In this document: positions 27,841 to 38,100 of the stretch, piece by piece
How the letters are laid out: each line of letters begins with the position of its first letter
Position numbering within the stretch: the first letter of the stretch is position 1
Source: Ketobacter alkanivorans
Lineage (GTDB): Bacteria > Pseudomonadota > Gammaproteobacteria > Pseudomonadales > Ketobacteraceae
Direction of reading: 5' to 3'
Length of the DNA: 64,000 nucleotides
Assembly: GCF_002863865.1 (NCBI RefSeq)
Contig: NZ_CP022684.1
Location: 3,539,990 to 3,603,989, forward strand
Program-made: the position numbers and the translations under genes
Notes under the pieces: generated by a model
What the model was told of the DNA's origin: nothing
Database searches by the model: none
Seen by the model: the letters and a program-made list of their open reading frames with translations, nothing else

Positions 27841-30557
27841 GCTGCGGCACCGCTGTCATTGCTAATGCTGTTTTCCGGCAACAAAGTAACAACGCCGGAG
27901 GAGCCATCTATTTCAATCAGCGCCCCGTCGGGGATGACCCTTGTTGCATCCGGGAGAGCGACGATAGTGGGTATTCCGAACTTGCGTCCGGTGATGGCGG
28001 TGTGAGACAGCATGCTGCCTCGCTCTACCACCATGCCTTTTGATGCCAACATCAAGAACAACCAGCCGGGATCGGTTTCCCTGGCTATTAATATCATGTT
28101 GTCCTCAAGGGTATCGATGGTATTTGGATCATGTACTACACAGGCAATGCCGCGGACTTTTCCTGCGCTTGACCCTAGCCCCACTAAAGCTCCACTACTC
28201 ATGGTTGTGGTGTCTGCCCGGCAGATGTCGTTGTCACGAATAGCGCCCTGAGTTGTTATTTGCTCAGCTGGTTCTACGAGGCTAAATTGCTCTAGTTCAC
28301 TGCGTCGTAGATCAGCCAGAGCTTGCAGGTTTTCAGTGACACCTGTTCCGTTAATATATCCAAAAACCTCATCCTGAGTTAGATGATATATATCGCTGGG
28401 CTCTCGTAATGCGCCGCGTTGAACTAAGTACTCTGCCAGGGCTTTAAAGATTTGCTTGCTGAAGCCAAATAGTTCGCTGCGGCAGTAGCGGGAATTTTCG
28501 CGATGGCGTATCAGTTTACGCAAACGAGGCAGAATAATGTTGTTGAGCAGCTTTAGCTTCCAGGGCGAATCTGTAAGCAGCTCTGCCAGCTTTTCGTCGG
28601 CGTTGGCGCGGACCCTTAGTTCATGCTCACGATAGCTCTGGACTGTAATATCTTGGGTTGCGTACTGGCGGATCATCTTCATCAAGACCCAAGGAGTATC
28701 GCGCAGGCTGGGTTGTTCGAGTTTAAGCTCCTGTAGGCCGCGATCGCCAAAAAGGTGCAGGTGTTTGCGAACCGCTTGAGTGAAAGCCGCTTGAAGTTGG
28801 TCTGACTCGAGCATTTTCCATAAGCTATGCTCGTCTTCTGTCGTAAAGGTTTGGTTTAGTGATTCGTCGTTACGAACCTTCTCTGCCAAGTCGACGGCAG
28901 ATAGAATGATCTCTACGCTGAGTAGTTGTTCATCGCCGCATAGCAGGTCTGAGAGCAGGCCAGGGTTTGCATCATTCAGTCGCCATTTGCTGAACAGGGC
29001 TTCTGTCCATCCATAGATTGGAATCAAATAGGCATCGGTTGTGAGGGTGACTCCCCAATTGCGTCCCACATCAGTCCACACATCGTAGAATAGGTTCACA
29101 AGGCTGAGTGGATCCTCACCGCTGAAGGATTTTCCCCTCATGGGTGAGATCTTGTGCTCCCACCAACTATGATAATTGTACATTGCGCGATCGTGACCCA
29201 AATAGTCCTTCAGGGTAAGGGTCAGAGCTTTACCAAATCGAAGCCAGCCAACCAATTTTCTTACAGTTGCCTTTAGTGATGGCTCTTCATGGGTGTGGAA
29301 CGAGGATCGTAGCCCGATCATGTTTTCCCAATGGGAGGCAAAAAGAGGGAACAAGGGGCTTTGTTTATGTAAAAGGTAGAAATGGGATAGACAATAGTAA
29401 ATGCGTCCGTTCAGATAGCCGATCATATTATCCAGTGGCTGGAAGTTATTCCAGATTTCATCGTTGTTGACGCTAAGACGTTGATAGAGATCCCGAAAGA
29501 TAACCCGGTAGAAATATTTAGCATGAGTAAAGGTGAGTGTGCTGCTGATGCCTGGGTAGCTCTCCGTAACATTGGTGTTACTCCAAACCAACTGCCTATT
29601 AAAATCAAGCGCAATGGGGCGAGTCTGTAATAGATGAAATTTACCGTCGTTTGTGAATGTGCCTTCAATATCCTGTGGCAGACCGTATAAAGATTCAACC
29701 TTCTTGCCAATGGCTACCAAAGTGGTAATTTCGTTATCGTTCAGACATGGAGTGTTATGCAGTTCAGGCGCAACGCTGGCTTCTTTCAATCCATATCCTG
29801 TCGCCTCATCGAATACCAGCTGGGTGCGTTTTTCGGCAATGCTAGGCGTGATGTGGCCGGACTTTCCGTTAATGAAATAATGGTCGACGGCTACCCTTTC
29901 TTGCACGACGCCTTCACCGATGCCATGGCCTGCGATAATGATCGTGTCACTGGCTGCGGTTTTAGGATCAGCAGTGAACATGACGAATGAGCGCGTGCCC
30001 AGCACCATTTCCTGAATGCCTACAGCAACGCTGAATCCCATTACGTCCATTCCCTGGGTGTGACGATATATCAATGACTCCTGTGAGAAGCCTGATGCCC
30101 AGCAGTGTTTGACCCGCTGTAATATTTGGTCGCGGCGTACGTAAAGAAAGGATTCGCTCATGCCCGCAAAAGGATTCGACACGGAATCCTCACTTTCTTC
30201 AAGTTTGTGGCCAACGGTGGAGGCGCGTACCGACACCAGCGTATCCATGCTAAACAGCACATCAAAACTGTTTAGGATGATGTTTTGATGCTTAGAACTT
30301 AACTGAACGTTAGCAATCATGTTCTGAACTTGTTCAGACACACGCAGAATGCTTTTGTGGTTGTCAAAATCTATTGATCCAAGTAGTGCCTTAAGCTGCC
30401 CATGGAGTGGGACAGTCACCTCATCATAGAAGCATTTTGTGAGGCAGGTGAATCGAGGTACTGGCAGGCCTGCATCGAGTAGGTCTGCCTGCTTGGAGAA
30501 TTTTCCACCCACCATGTGTTCGGCCGGTTTTTGATGGTAGTCGATGGTCAGTTGCAT
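27837..30557 (-). CDS. PEP-synthase-related dikinase: rifampin phosphotransferase/PigC-like architecture
   Basis: 906 residues. N-terminal ATP-grasp domain (about 15-330) of the PPDK/PEP synthase type, ending in DIEGTFTNDGKFHLLQTRPI. A large middle domain (about 335-780) has no motif I recognise. C-terminal swivelling phosphohistidine domain: GSMLSHTAITGRKFGIPT with the catalytic His near 852. The PEP/pyruvate TIM barrel of true PEP synthase is absent. The same layout and length occur in rifampin phosphotransferase and in PigC, the condensing enzyme of prodigiosin synthesis. It may therefore phosphorylate a hydroxyl or drive an ATP-dependent condensation. Start ATG follows AAGGA, 10 bp inside the upstream gene. 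Confidence 0.85.
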   Translation of the reverse strand: MQLTIDYHQKPAEHMVGGKFSKQADLLDAGLPVPRFTCLTKCFYDEVTVPLHGQLKALLGSIDFDNHKSILRVSEQVQNMIANVQLSSKHQNIILNSFDVLFSMDTLVSVRASTVGHKLEESEDSVSNPFAGMSESFLYVRRDQILQRVKHCWASGFSQESLIYRHTQGMDVMGFSVAVGIQEMVLGTRSFVMFTADPKTAASDTIIIAGHGIGEGVVQERVAVDHYFINGKSGHITPSIAEKRTQLVFDEATGYGLKEASVAPELHNTPCLNDNEITTLVAIGKKVESLYGLPQDIEGTFTNDGKFHLLQTRPIALDFNRQLVWSNTNVTESYPGISSTLTFTHAKYFYRVIFRDLYQRLSVNNDEIWNNFQPLDNMIGYLNGRIYYCLSHFYLLHKQSPLFPLFASHWENMIGLRSSFHTHEEPSLKATVRKLVGWLRFGKALTLTLKDYLGHDRAMYNYHSWWEHKISPMRGKSFSGEDPLSLVNLFYDVWTDVGRNWGVTLTTDAYLIPIYGWTEALFSKWRLNDANPGLLSDLLCGDEQLLSVEIILSAVDLAEKVRNDESLNQTFTTEDEHSLWKMLESDQLQAAFTQAVRKHLHLFGDRGLQELKLEQPSLRDTPWVLMKMIRQYATQDITVQSYREHELRVRANADEKLAELLTDSPWKLKLLNNIILPRLRKLIRHRENSRYCRSELFGFSKQIFKALAEYLVQRGALREPSDIYHLTQDEVFGYINGTGVTENLQALADLRRSELEQFSLVEPAEQITTQGAIRDNDICRADTTTMSSGALVGLGSSAGKVRGIACVVHDPNTIDTLEDNMILIARETDPGWLFLMLASKGMVVERGSMLSHTAITGRKFGIPTIVALPDATRVIPDGALIEIDGSSGVVTLLPENSISNDSGAAA

Positions 30558-31531
30558 GGTGAATCCTTGATGTTTTGTACTAAATCTCGAAAATATTGAT
30601 GGCTGTCGCGACTAAGTAGATCCGTTTGAAGTCTTGCGGACGTTTGGCTGACATCGCCGTAGTGATCTAATCCGATGAGCTGTAGCTGGGTAGCTAATGA
30701 TTGGAATTTTTCGAAGGGTAGATAACCCAATAGTTTGGCTGCAATGGCAGGGTGGCACAGCGTGTATTTTGATTGCAGCCCACCGCTAAACTCTAATAAG
30801 GTTTGATATATGGTCGAGAATGATAAAGGCTGATCATAACCAATGTTGAGGGCCATTTGCTCGGCGTGGTTTGAGCAGTCGATGTATGTCGATAGCTGGA
30901 GTATGAGGTTAGCGTAATCATTGACATCAATGACCGAAAATTTCTGGCTGCCATTGCCAATACGCAACCCTTTGGATGCGAGGCGCTGCAATGCCGGAAG
31001 CACAAAGGCATCGCCTTGACCCAGAATGAATCTCGGGCGCAGGCAATAAGCAGAGATACCTAGTTCCTTCGCCTTCTGTAGAACCAGAGTTTCGGCCTGA
31101 GCGCGTGAGCATGCCAGCGGAGTTTCTGGTGACTGTGTGGCATTGGCTGATACATCGCTTTGCTTGCCTTGGCCTAAAACGGACAGAGAGCTATGGTAGA
31201 TTATACCGCGAGTATGAGTGTTGCAGTGTGCGAGCAGATTCGCAGTGCCCCTGACGTTTACATGCTCGTATCCTGTTCCATCCTTGTCTGTATTTTTGCC
31301 TGCCACGTGAATCAGAATGTGGGGGCTGCGAGGGAATAAGTCGGGGTGTATCTGTTCTAGGCTACCGCAAACCCTGACTATGTTGGCGCTCTTTAATATG
31401 CTTGCTTGGCTGCGCGCTTGCGCGCGCACCGAAATTTCAGGATGCGATGATGCCTCTTGCAGTAACGTTCCACCAACAAACCCATTGGCGCCCACTACGA
31501 CGAGGGTCAAGGTTTTATTTGCTGTGGGCAT
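30548..31531 (-). CDS. NAD(P)-dependent epimerase/3-beta-HSD-like protein with altered catalytic pair
   Basis: 327 residues. Rossmann dinucleotide loop VVGANGFVGG at about 12-21; HSSLSVLG supplies the usual serine. At the YxxxK position the protein reads L139-A-C-S-R143 (within TPLACSRAQAE), so both the catalytic tyrosine and lysine seem to be replaced. It may be inactive as an oxidoreductase, act non-canonically, or only bind cofactor or product. Its ATG overlaps the preceding TAA by one base (TAATG) and its end overlaps the next gene by 10 bp, so it belongs firmly to the operon. Confidence 0.82.
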   Translation of the reverse strand: MPTANKTLTLVVVGANGFVGGTLLQEASSHPEISVRAQARSQASILKSANIVRVCGSLEQIHPDLFPRSPHILIHVAGKNTDKDGTGYEHVNVRGTANLLAHCNTHTRGIIYHSSLSVLGQGKQSDVSANATQSPETPLACSRAQAETLVLQKAKELGISAYCLRPRFILGQGDAFVLPALQRLASKGLRIGNGSQKFSVIDVNDYANLILQLSTYIDCSNHAEQMALNIGYDQPLSFSTIYQTLLEFSGGLQSKYTLCHPAIAAKLLGYLPFEKFQSLATQLQLIGLDHYGDVSQTSARLQTDLLSRDSHQYFRDLVQNIKDSPCN

Positions 31532-32178
31532 TACCAGATACCTGGAATTAGCCGCTTGTGGCTTTCAGCGTAGTTTGCATAACCTGGTAGCTCCAACAGT
31601 GCCACCTCCTCTACCTTGATGCGTTGAACAATTGCAGGAAGAAGCACCAAAGCCAAAGCCAGAAATGCGTAGATGTTAAAGAATACCAGTACAAAGCCAA
31701 AATGAGATACCAGCATTCCAGTGTAGGCGGGGTGGCGTACCCACTGATAAGGGCCTGTGTCTATAACAGTGTGTTCGTCGATTAGGCGTACTCTGTGGGA
31801 GTAGAATTTGCCTAAAGTGTCAATGGCATTGAGTCGAAACGCAATTCCACCTGCGAACAGCGCCAGGCCGATTAACATGGTTACTGAAAATTGCTGCCAC
31901 TGGGTTGTAAGTATGATGGCGCTGAACACTGTCAAAAATCGGCCAAATACATAAAGCTCACATGTGCCTCTATCCTTTTGGGTTTCGCCTTTACTTTGTT
32001 CTGTCACGGAGACGTTTGCTTCGGAGATCAGCCAGACTATGTAGCCCAGTCCGGCTACCATGCCTATTGCCCACATGGTTCCGTTCCAGTGCTGAAGTTT
32101 AAGTGTAGCGAAATGAGTAAAAAGTACGATGGCGCTTAGCATGGTATACAGCGGTACTTGGTTTCTAAAATTGTTCAT
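31531..32178 (-). CDS. Isoprenylcysteine carboxylmethyltransferase-like membrane methyltransferase
   Basis: 215 residues with about five membrane helices. The C-terminal SAM-binding signature of the ICMT/PEMT superfamily is intact: GPYQWVRHPAYTGML, then RIKVEEVALLELPGYANY and KRLIPGIW. Family members methylate carboxyls or amines on lipids at the membrane. Bacteria lack prenylated CAAX proteins, so the substrate here is probably the operon lipid (inference). Follows the synthase gene by 17 bp; AAAGG lies 9 bases before the ATG. Confidence 0.87.
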   Translation of the reverse strand: MNNFRNQVPLYTMLSAIVLFTHFATLKLQHWNGTMWAIGMVAGLGYIVWLISEANVSVTEQSKGETQKDRGTCELYVFGRFLTVFSAIILTTQWQQFSVTMLIGLALFAGGIAFRLNAIDTLGKFYSHRVRLIDEHTVIDTGPYQWVRHPAYTGMLVSHFGFVLVFFNIYAFLALALVLLPAIVQRIKVEEVALLELPGYANYAESHKRLIPGIW

Positions 32179-32195
32179 TTTCTATAGCCTTTGAA

Positions 32196-35100
32196 TTAAC
32201 GTGATCGTTGATTTTGATATGTTTCATCGTGGGTGATCTGGGCTGTTATCTGACTAATAACAACGGTTCTTCCTGCCTGCACCCATAAAACGGAAATGGT
32301 TTGAAACGCGTCTTTTTCGACGAGGCCTGGTTGAGGGGTGAGGATCATTCTGACATCCTGATTAAAGTCGATGGTGTCATTGAACGTCAGCGCGATGTCT
32401 ATAAGATTTACATGCGTTCCTATTTCGACCCCAAACTGGTCATGGGAAAGATAGGTTAGAAACTGTCGAGTTGCTTCCAACACATATATTGGATTCAAGC
32501 AACCGTATCCAAGCGTTGTATGGTACAGGTAGTGGCCTGGCTCTGGCATCTGAGGCTGACATTCCCAGCGGGTTTCGCTATGAACCGGTAGTTGGATAAG
32601 AACGTTTGACTCCAGTTGTTTATGTAATATCTCCAGGCCAGAAGACAGTATCTGTCTACTGGTAGGTAGTGCCATGACAGGCTTGCTGCGGGCATAGTCT
32701 AATTGCATGGCATAGGTGCCAATGCGCTGCTGCGCCTGGATGATGTGGCACTCAAGCTTAATGCTGTGAGTGTTTCCATCTGTGCATATGAGTTCGTACT
32801 GAAGCGGTGTGTCTTTCTCTGCGAAACGATCGAAAAGCAGGGAGCATTGGCCAACGCTGCGGCTTAGTATCGGGTTGAACGGATCGAACTCCAGTGTTGA
32901 TCGACAGATTAGTTCCCATGCTCCGGCCATTATCAGGATGCCGGGTATATGATCCAGTTCATGGTCAAAAAAGTAGGGGTGATCCTCATCCAGTTTTAAG
33001 GTGGCTGTTGGATGATTGCTTTCATTCAACTCTGGCTTGCCAGCCAAAACTGAGTGGGCCAAACCACCTCGCTCTATAGAATCGCATAGGAATCGGTTGC
33101 TGATGGTGCCGCTGCTTCTTATCTGTCGACGCAGAAACGATGCAAGAGTTTCGACATTGCCTGATTTAAATAGGCTTATATGGTCACCCGGTATGGTTTG
33201 GCTGTGCATTCTGCGCGATGAAGCGCTAGCCCAATCCTGTGCTGTGGCCATGGGTATGGCATTTGATTGAACGCATTCCGATTGAAAATGCTTTAACTCG
33301 TAAGATGCCGTTGGGACAGCAATATGCAAGGTTTGTTCGTACAACAATCGAAGTTGAATTCGATATTGAGCGAGCTGATCACTGTTCATCGTCGCCAGGT
33401 TTTGGGTGATCTTGTTGATACAGCGTTGCAGTTCCTCCTGGCTAAAGTTTGTGCCGCAGATGCGGGGGGCGTCGATTAGGCTTACAAACCTGACCTCCTC
33501 GCCTTTCTGCGCAAGGTGGTTGGCCACGAGAATAGACAGGGTAGCGCCCAGCGACCAACCTGCCAGCATGTAGGGGCCGTGAGGTTGCTCTTCTTGAATG
33601 TCTGATACGAGCTGCTGTATGACGTGTTCCAGTTGCGCGGGTTGTTGATCTTCAGACGTGAGATTGGGCAACATTACGTAAAAAGGAATGTCATCCCCGA
33701 AGGCGTTGGCCATATCCAGATATTGCAGTGCACCATCATCACCTGCATGAATGAAAAACAGAGGCAACACACCCGGGAGCCCTTCCCGCAGTACTGCGCA
33801 GGTTCCTCGCATGGCTGTGGCGGCGGATTTGACCAGCTCGGCATCACCTAGCTTGGCCGCTAGCAGTGTGGTGAAATTTTCAACAGATCGAGCCTTGTGA
33901 ATTTCGCCTACAGGTATATCAATGCTCAGTTCGTTTTTAAGTCGTGACAGCGTGGAAATAACAGTGATGGAGTCGACGCCAAGTTCAGCCAGTGAGCTGC
34001 TCATGTCGATGTCCATTGCCTGCCCTCCAAGGTTGGCTGCAAGGCTGTCGGCGATTATGCTAGCGATGATATCGATTCTCTCTTCCATGCCCACCGATCG
34101 AACCTTCTCCGCCAGCGTTAACCGGATTCGGATTCGCGACTTGAGCTGAATGCCGTCGATGCGCATAGTCATATGGCCAGCCTCATCAAAGACAAACAAA
34201 TCCATTTCGGTATGCTCTGCTTCTTCTGACCAGGAAGAGACGTGTCGCATAAAGACGTGACCTCTCTCCGGTAGAGGCTCATTCCACACAATGCTGCGCA
34301 CACAGTAAGGCGTAAACTCTACACCTGGGCGTATTTCTTCATTGCTGCGCAACGATTCACAGAAGAACCCGATTATTTGATAAAGGCCCTGTATGGCTTC
34401 TGGCTTAATCCATAGTCGAGTGGATCGGCTAGATTGCAGCCCCGAAAAGTCCACTTCGCAAAGGAGGCTGTTATCCAAAAGCTGCGTTGCGGTTACCACG
34501 TTCTTATCATTCGAGCAATATTGAGTCCGCGCTCGCCTGTTGGCGTCAAAAAAGTTGGCCATGTCGGATGCTTGGTTGGCAGCGGGTGCTGTGGTATTGA
34601 TTTCTGTCAGCGTTTGAAGGCGTGAGTTGAACTTGGATGATATGCTGGCCGAACACAGCAATACCCACTGATCACTATTAAGGTCATCGGGCTGAGGTTG
34701 AGTATAGAACTGGATACGTAATTCGTTACTGGCGCGCCGTTCTGCAATGGTATGGATGCTTTGTTGTTGCCCTTGTACGGTGCTCATTCTTTGATGCAGT
34801 TCAAGATCCAGAATGTGTAGTTTTCGGGTTTGCAGCGCTTCATGCCCAATCTCAATCGCCATCTCCAGAAAGTGATTAAGATGGTAGTGGATGGTATTGC
34901 TTTGTTTGAAGGTGCCAGCCCAACTGTTTGTTTCCACGCCTGGATAGGTAATAAAGTGCAGCTCACCATTTTTTAGATAAGGTGAATGCTGTTGCTGACC
35001 AAGAAGCGGATGGACTGCGTTGTTATTGCTATGGCTGGTAGGTTCGCAGGCTTTCGATAGCGTACCGGTAAGCCAATAGTATTTGCGCTGAAACGGATAC

Positions 35101-38100
35101 AGGGGCAGGTCAGCCTTTGGCGAATTTGCTGCATCCATTAGGTTCGCCCAATTTATATTGATGCCAGAGGTATAGCACTGTGCGACAGCGTCGAGCAGAG
35201 ATTCCTGCTCGTGATCAGGATCCTGCACTAGCGGAATGATACGTACGCTGTCACGGCCTAAGCCTCTTTTTGCAATAGCACTTAGGGTTGGCTTGGGGCC
35301 CACTTCTATGAATATTGCCTGCTTTTCACCGGCGACGTTTTGCAGGCCGCCTTGGAAGTTGACGGTGGCTACTACATGTTTGCACCAATAGTCTATGGTG
35401 GTCATCTCCATCCCGGCTGACGCAGCGGTGACATTAGAGACCACATTATATTTTGGCGGGTTTAGCTGTATTGTCTTCAGTACGTTTCTGAAATCGTCAA
35501 GTATGGGCTCCATTAACGGCGAATGAAATCCGTGCGAAACCTTTAGCTTACGGGTTTCGATATCCCGTTCTTCAAATAGGAGGGCCAAGCCATCCAGGCT
35601 TTGTTCGCATCCCGATAGCACTACTTGGCCGTGCCCATTTAGAGCCCCTATTGATACCAGTGGATACGGGTCGAGAAGGGCAACTACATCCTCCTTGTGG
35701 GCGAACACCGCCATCATGCCACCTTTGGTTGGTAGCTCCTGCATCAACGATCCGCGTATGCAGGCAATACGAATTCCGTCCTGCAGTGAAAATACGCCAG
35801 CAATTGTCGCTGCGACAATTTCGCCCAGGCTGTGCCCAATTAATGAGTCAGGCTGTATGCCTGCCCGAACCAATATTTTTGCAAGAGCGTACTCATAGCA
35901 GAATAGTATCGGCTGAGTGTAGTCGGTTCGGTCTATGAGTTTGGAATTCTGTTGGTTGTCCTTGTCTAGAATGAATGACTTTAGATTAATGTCGGAAAGT
36001 GTAAGCAGAATTGCGTGACACTGTTCGATAGCATCGCGAAATGCGTGCTGTGTGTGGTAAAGCTCATGCCCCATTCCCAGGTGCTGTGAACCTTGTCCGG
36101 TAAACATCCAGATGATCTTTGCGCGCTGGGTTGAGGTTCTTCTACGGCTGGAGAAGATATTGCTTTTCGGTTTGGCCCAATTGATAGAATTTAGATCTTC
36201 ACGGAGCCCTGCCACGCTATCGCACTTAATAACCAAGCGCTCATCAAAGTGGGTTCGTGAGCAGTTTTGGCTGGCCACTAGCGTATTGAAATCCATATCA
36301 GTATTAGATAGGAATTTCTGATACTGTCTTATGTTGGTTTGCAGAGCGCTTCGATCTTTTGCCGACAGGCAGAATAGGGTGTTTGCGTTATTCTGGATCG
36401 ATGGGTGTTCGTCCTGATCAAGTCTTGGTGGTTCCTCCAGTATTACATGTGCATTGGTTCCGCCGAAGCCAAAAGAGCTGACGCCAGCTCTTCTTTTATT
36501 GCCGTCGGATAATTGCCATGGGGTATTGTCGTTTACTACCTCTATCGAATTGTTTTGCCAGTCAAATTGCCTGTTTGGCGTATCTAGGTGTAGATTGCGA
36601 GGTAACAGTTTTTGCTGAATGCAGAGAGCAGTTTTTATCACACCGGCAATACCAGATGCCGACTCCAGGTGACCAATATTGGTTTTAACCGATCCTATCA
36701 TTAGATTGTCATGGCGCTTTTGCCCATAGGCTTGAGCTAATGCATGCAGTTCAACAGGGTCACCCAGCGCGGTGCCGGTACCGTGACTTTCTACATATTG
36801 AATATCATTTGCGGTGAGGCTTGCGCGTTGCAGTGCATCGCGTATGGTTTTTATCTGTGCTGGCCCGTTAGGTGCGGTTATGCCGTTAGAACGTCCATCC
36901 TGAGTGATGGCGGAACCCTTAACGACCGCGATAATGTTATCCCGATCTTGTTGTGCCTTCTCCAGGTTCTTAAGAATCAGGACGCCGCAGCCTTCAGACC
37001 GCACATAGCCATCGGCGCTGTCATCAAATGCCTTACAGCGACCGTCGGCCGCCATCATTCCACTTTTTGAGAAAGTTATGCTCAGCTCTGGTGAGAGAAT
37101 TAAGTTCACTGCAGCGGTAATCGCAAGCTCACACTCGCCATTTTTCAGGCTTTGACAGGCCTGGTGTAGTGCAACGAGGGACGATGAACAGGCTGTATCT
37201 ACAGCGACACTGGGGCCACGCCAATCGTAAAAGTAAGACAGGCGGTTGGCGGCGATTGAGGTGGCGTTGCCTGTGCCTGCGTATGGGTCTGTGCAGGCGC
37301 CTAATTTGCTGCAGTGGCGATCGTAATCTACATTGGATATGCCCACGAATACACCCACATTACCCCCAGCTGTGGATTCAGGGGGGATGCCTGCGTGTTC
37401 AAAAGCATGCCAACTTGTTTCGAGCAGAATGCGTTGTTGCGGATCCAATAAAGTGGCTTCGTTATCTTTTATTCCAAAGAATGCCGCGTCGAAGTCCTTC
37501 TCGCGATGTAGATAGCCGCCCCAGCGTGTCGACATTTTTCCTGGTGCAAGGATATCAGGATCATAATATTCCTTATTGTCCCAGCGCGAACTGGGCGTTT
37601 CCACGATGGCGTCTTGACCCTCTACAAGCAGTTGCCAAAATTCCTCGGGTGAATTGGCGTGGCCGGGAAAGCGGCAGCCAATGCCAATGATGGCTACATC
37701 GCCCTTGAATGAGGGCTTCGCGTTTTCAGTGATCACCTCGCGAATGTCGTCGTTGAGGTATTTGGCCAGCTTGGAGATGCTGGGATAGTCGAAGAACAGG
37801 TTGGTCGGGATGCTTCGACCCAGTCGTTCTTCTATAGTGCCGGTTAAACCCACTAATGTCTTTGAGTCCAGCCCGAAGTCTGAAAAGCTCGCCTGGGGAT
37901 TCAGGCTGTCGGGGTTAATGCCCAGCGCTTCTGCTATTGCTTCCAGTATGATTGTTTCGTAATGGGAATATGAGTGTGAAGGTGAAGAACCTGAATCAGG
38001 TTGGTTGCAGGCACTATGAAGCTGAAGGAAGTCTTTGGGTGAATGCTCAGATATTGTTTTCAGCTTGCTCTGGCTGTGCAATTGAGCCATTGCAGTACGG

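Noticed and set aside
27837..30557. Housekeeping PEP synthase (ppsA)
   Set aside because: It lacks the C-terminal PEP/pyruvate barrel and sits in a biosynthetic operon.
37169..37690. 173-codon plus-strand frame inside the PKS gene, and similar frames elsewhere in it
   Set aside because: Antisense to conserved ketosynthase motifs and without a ribosome site.
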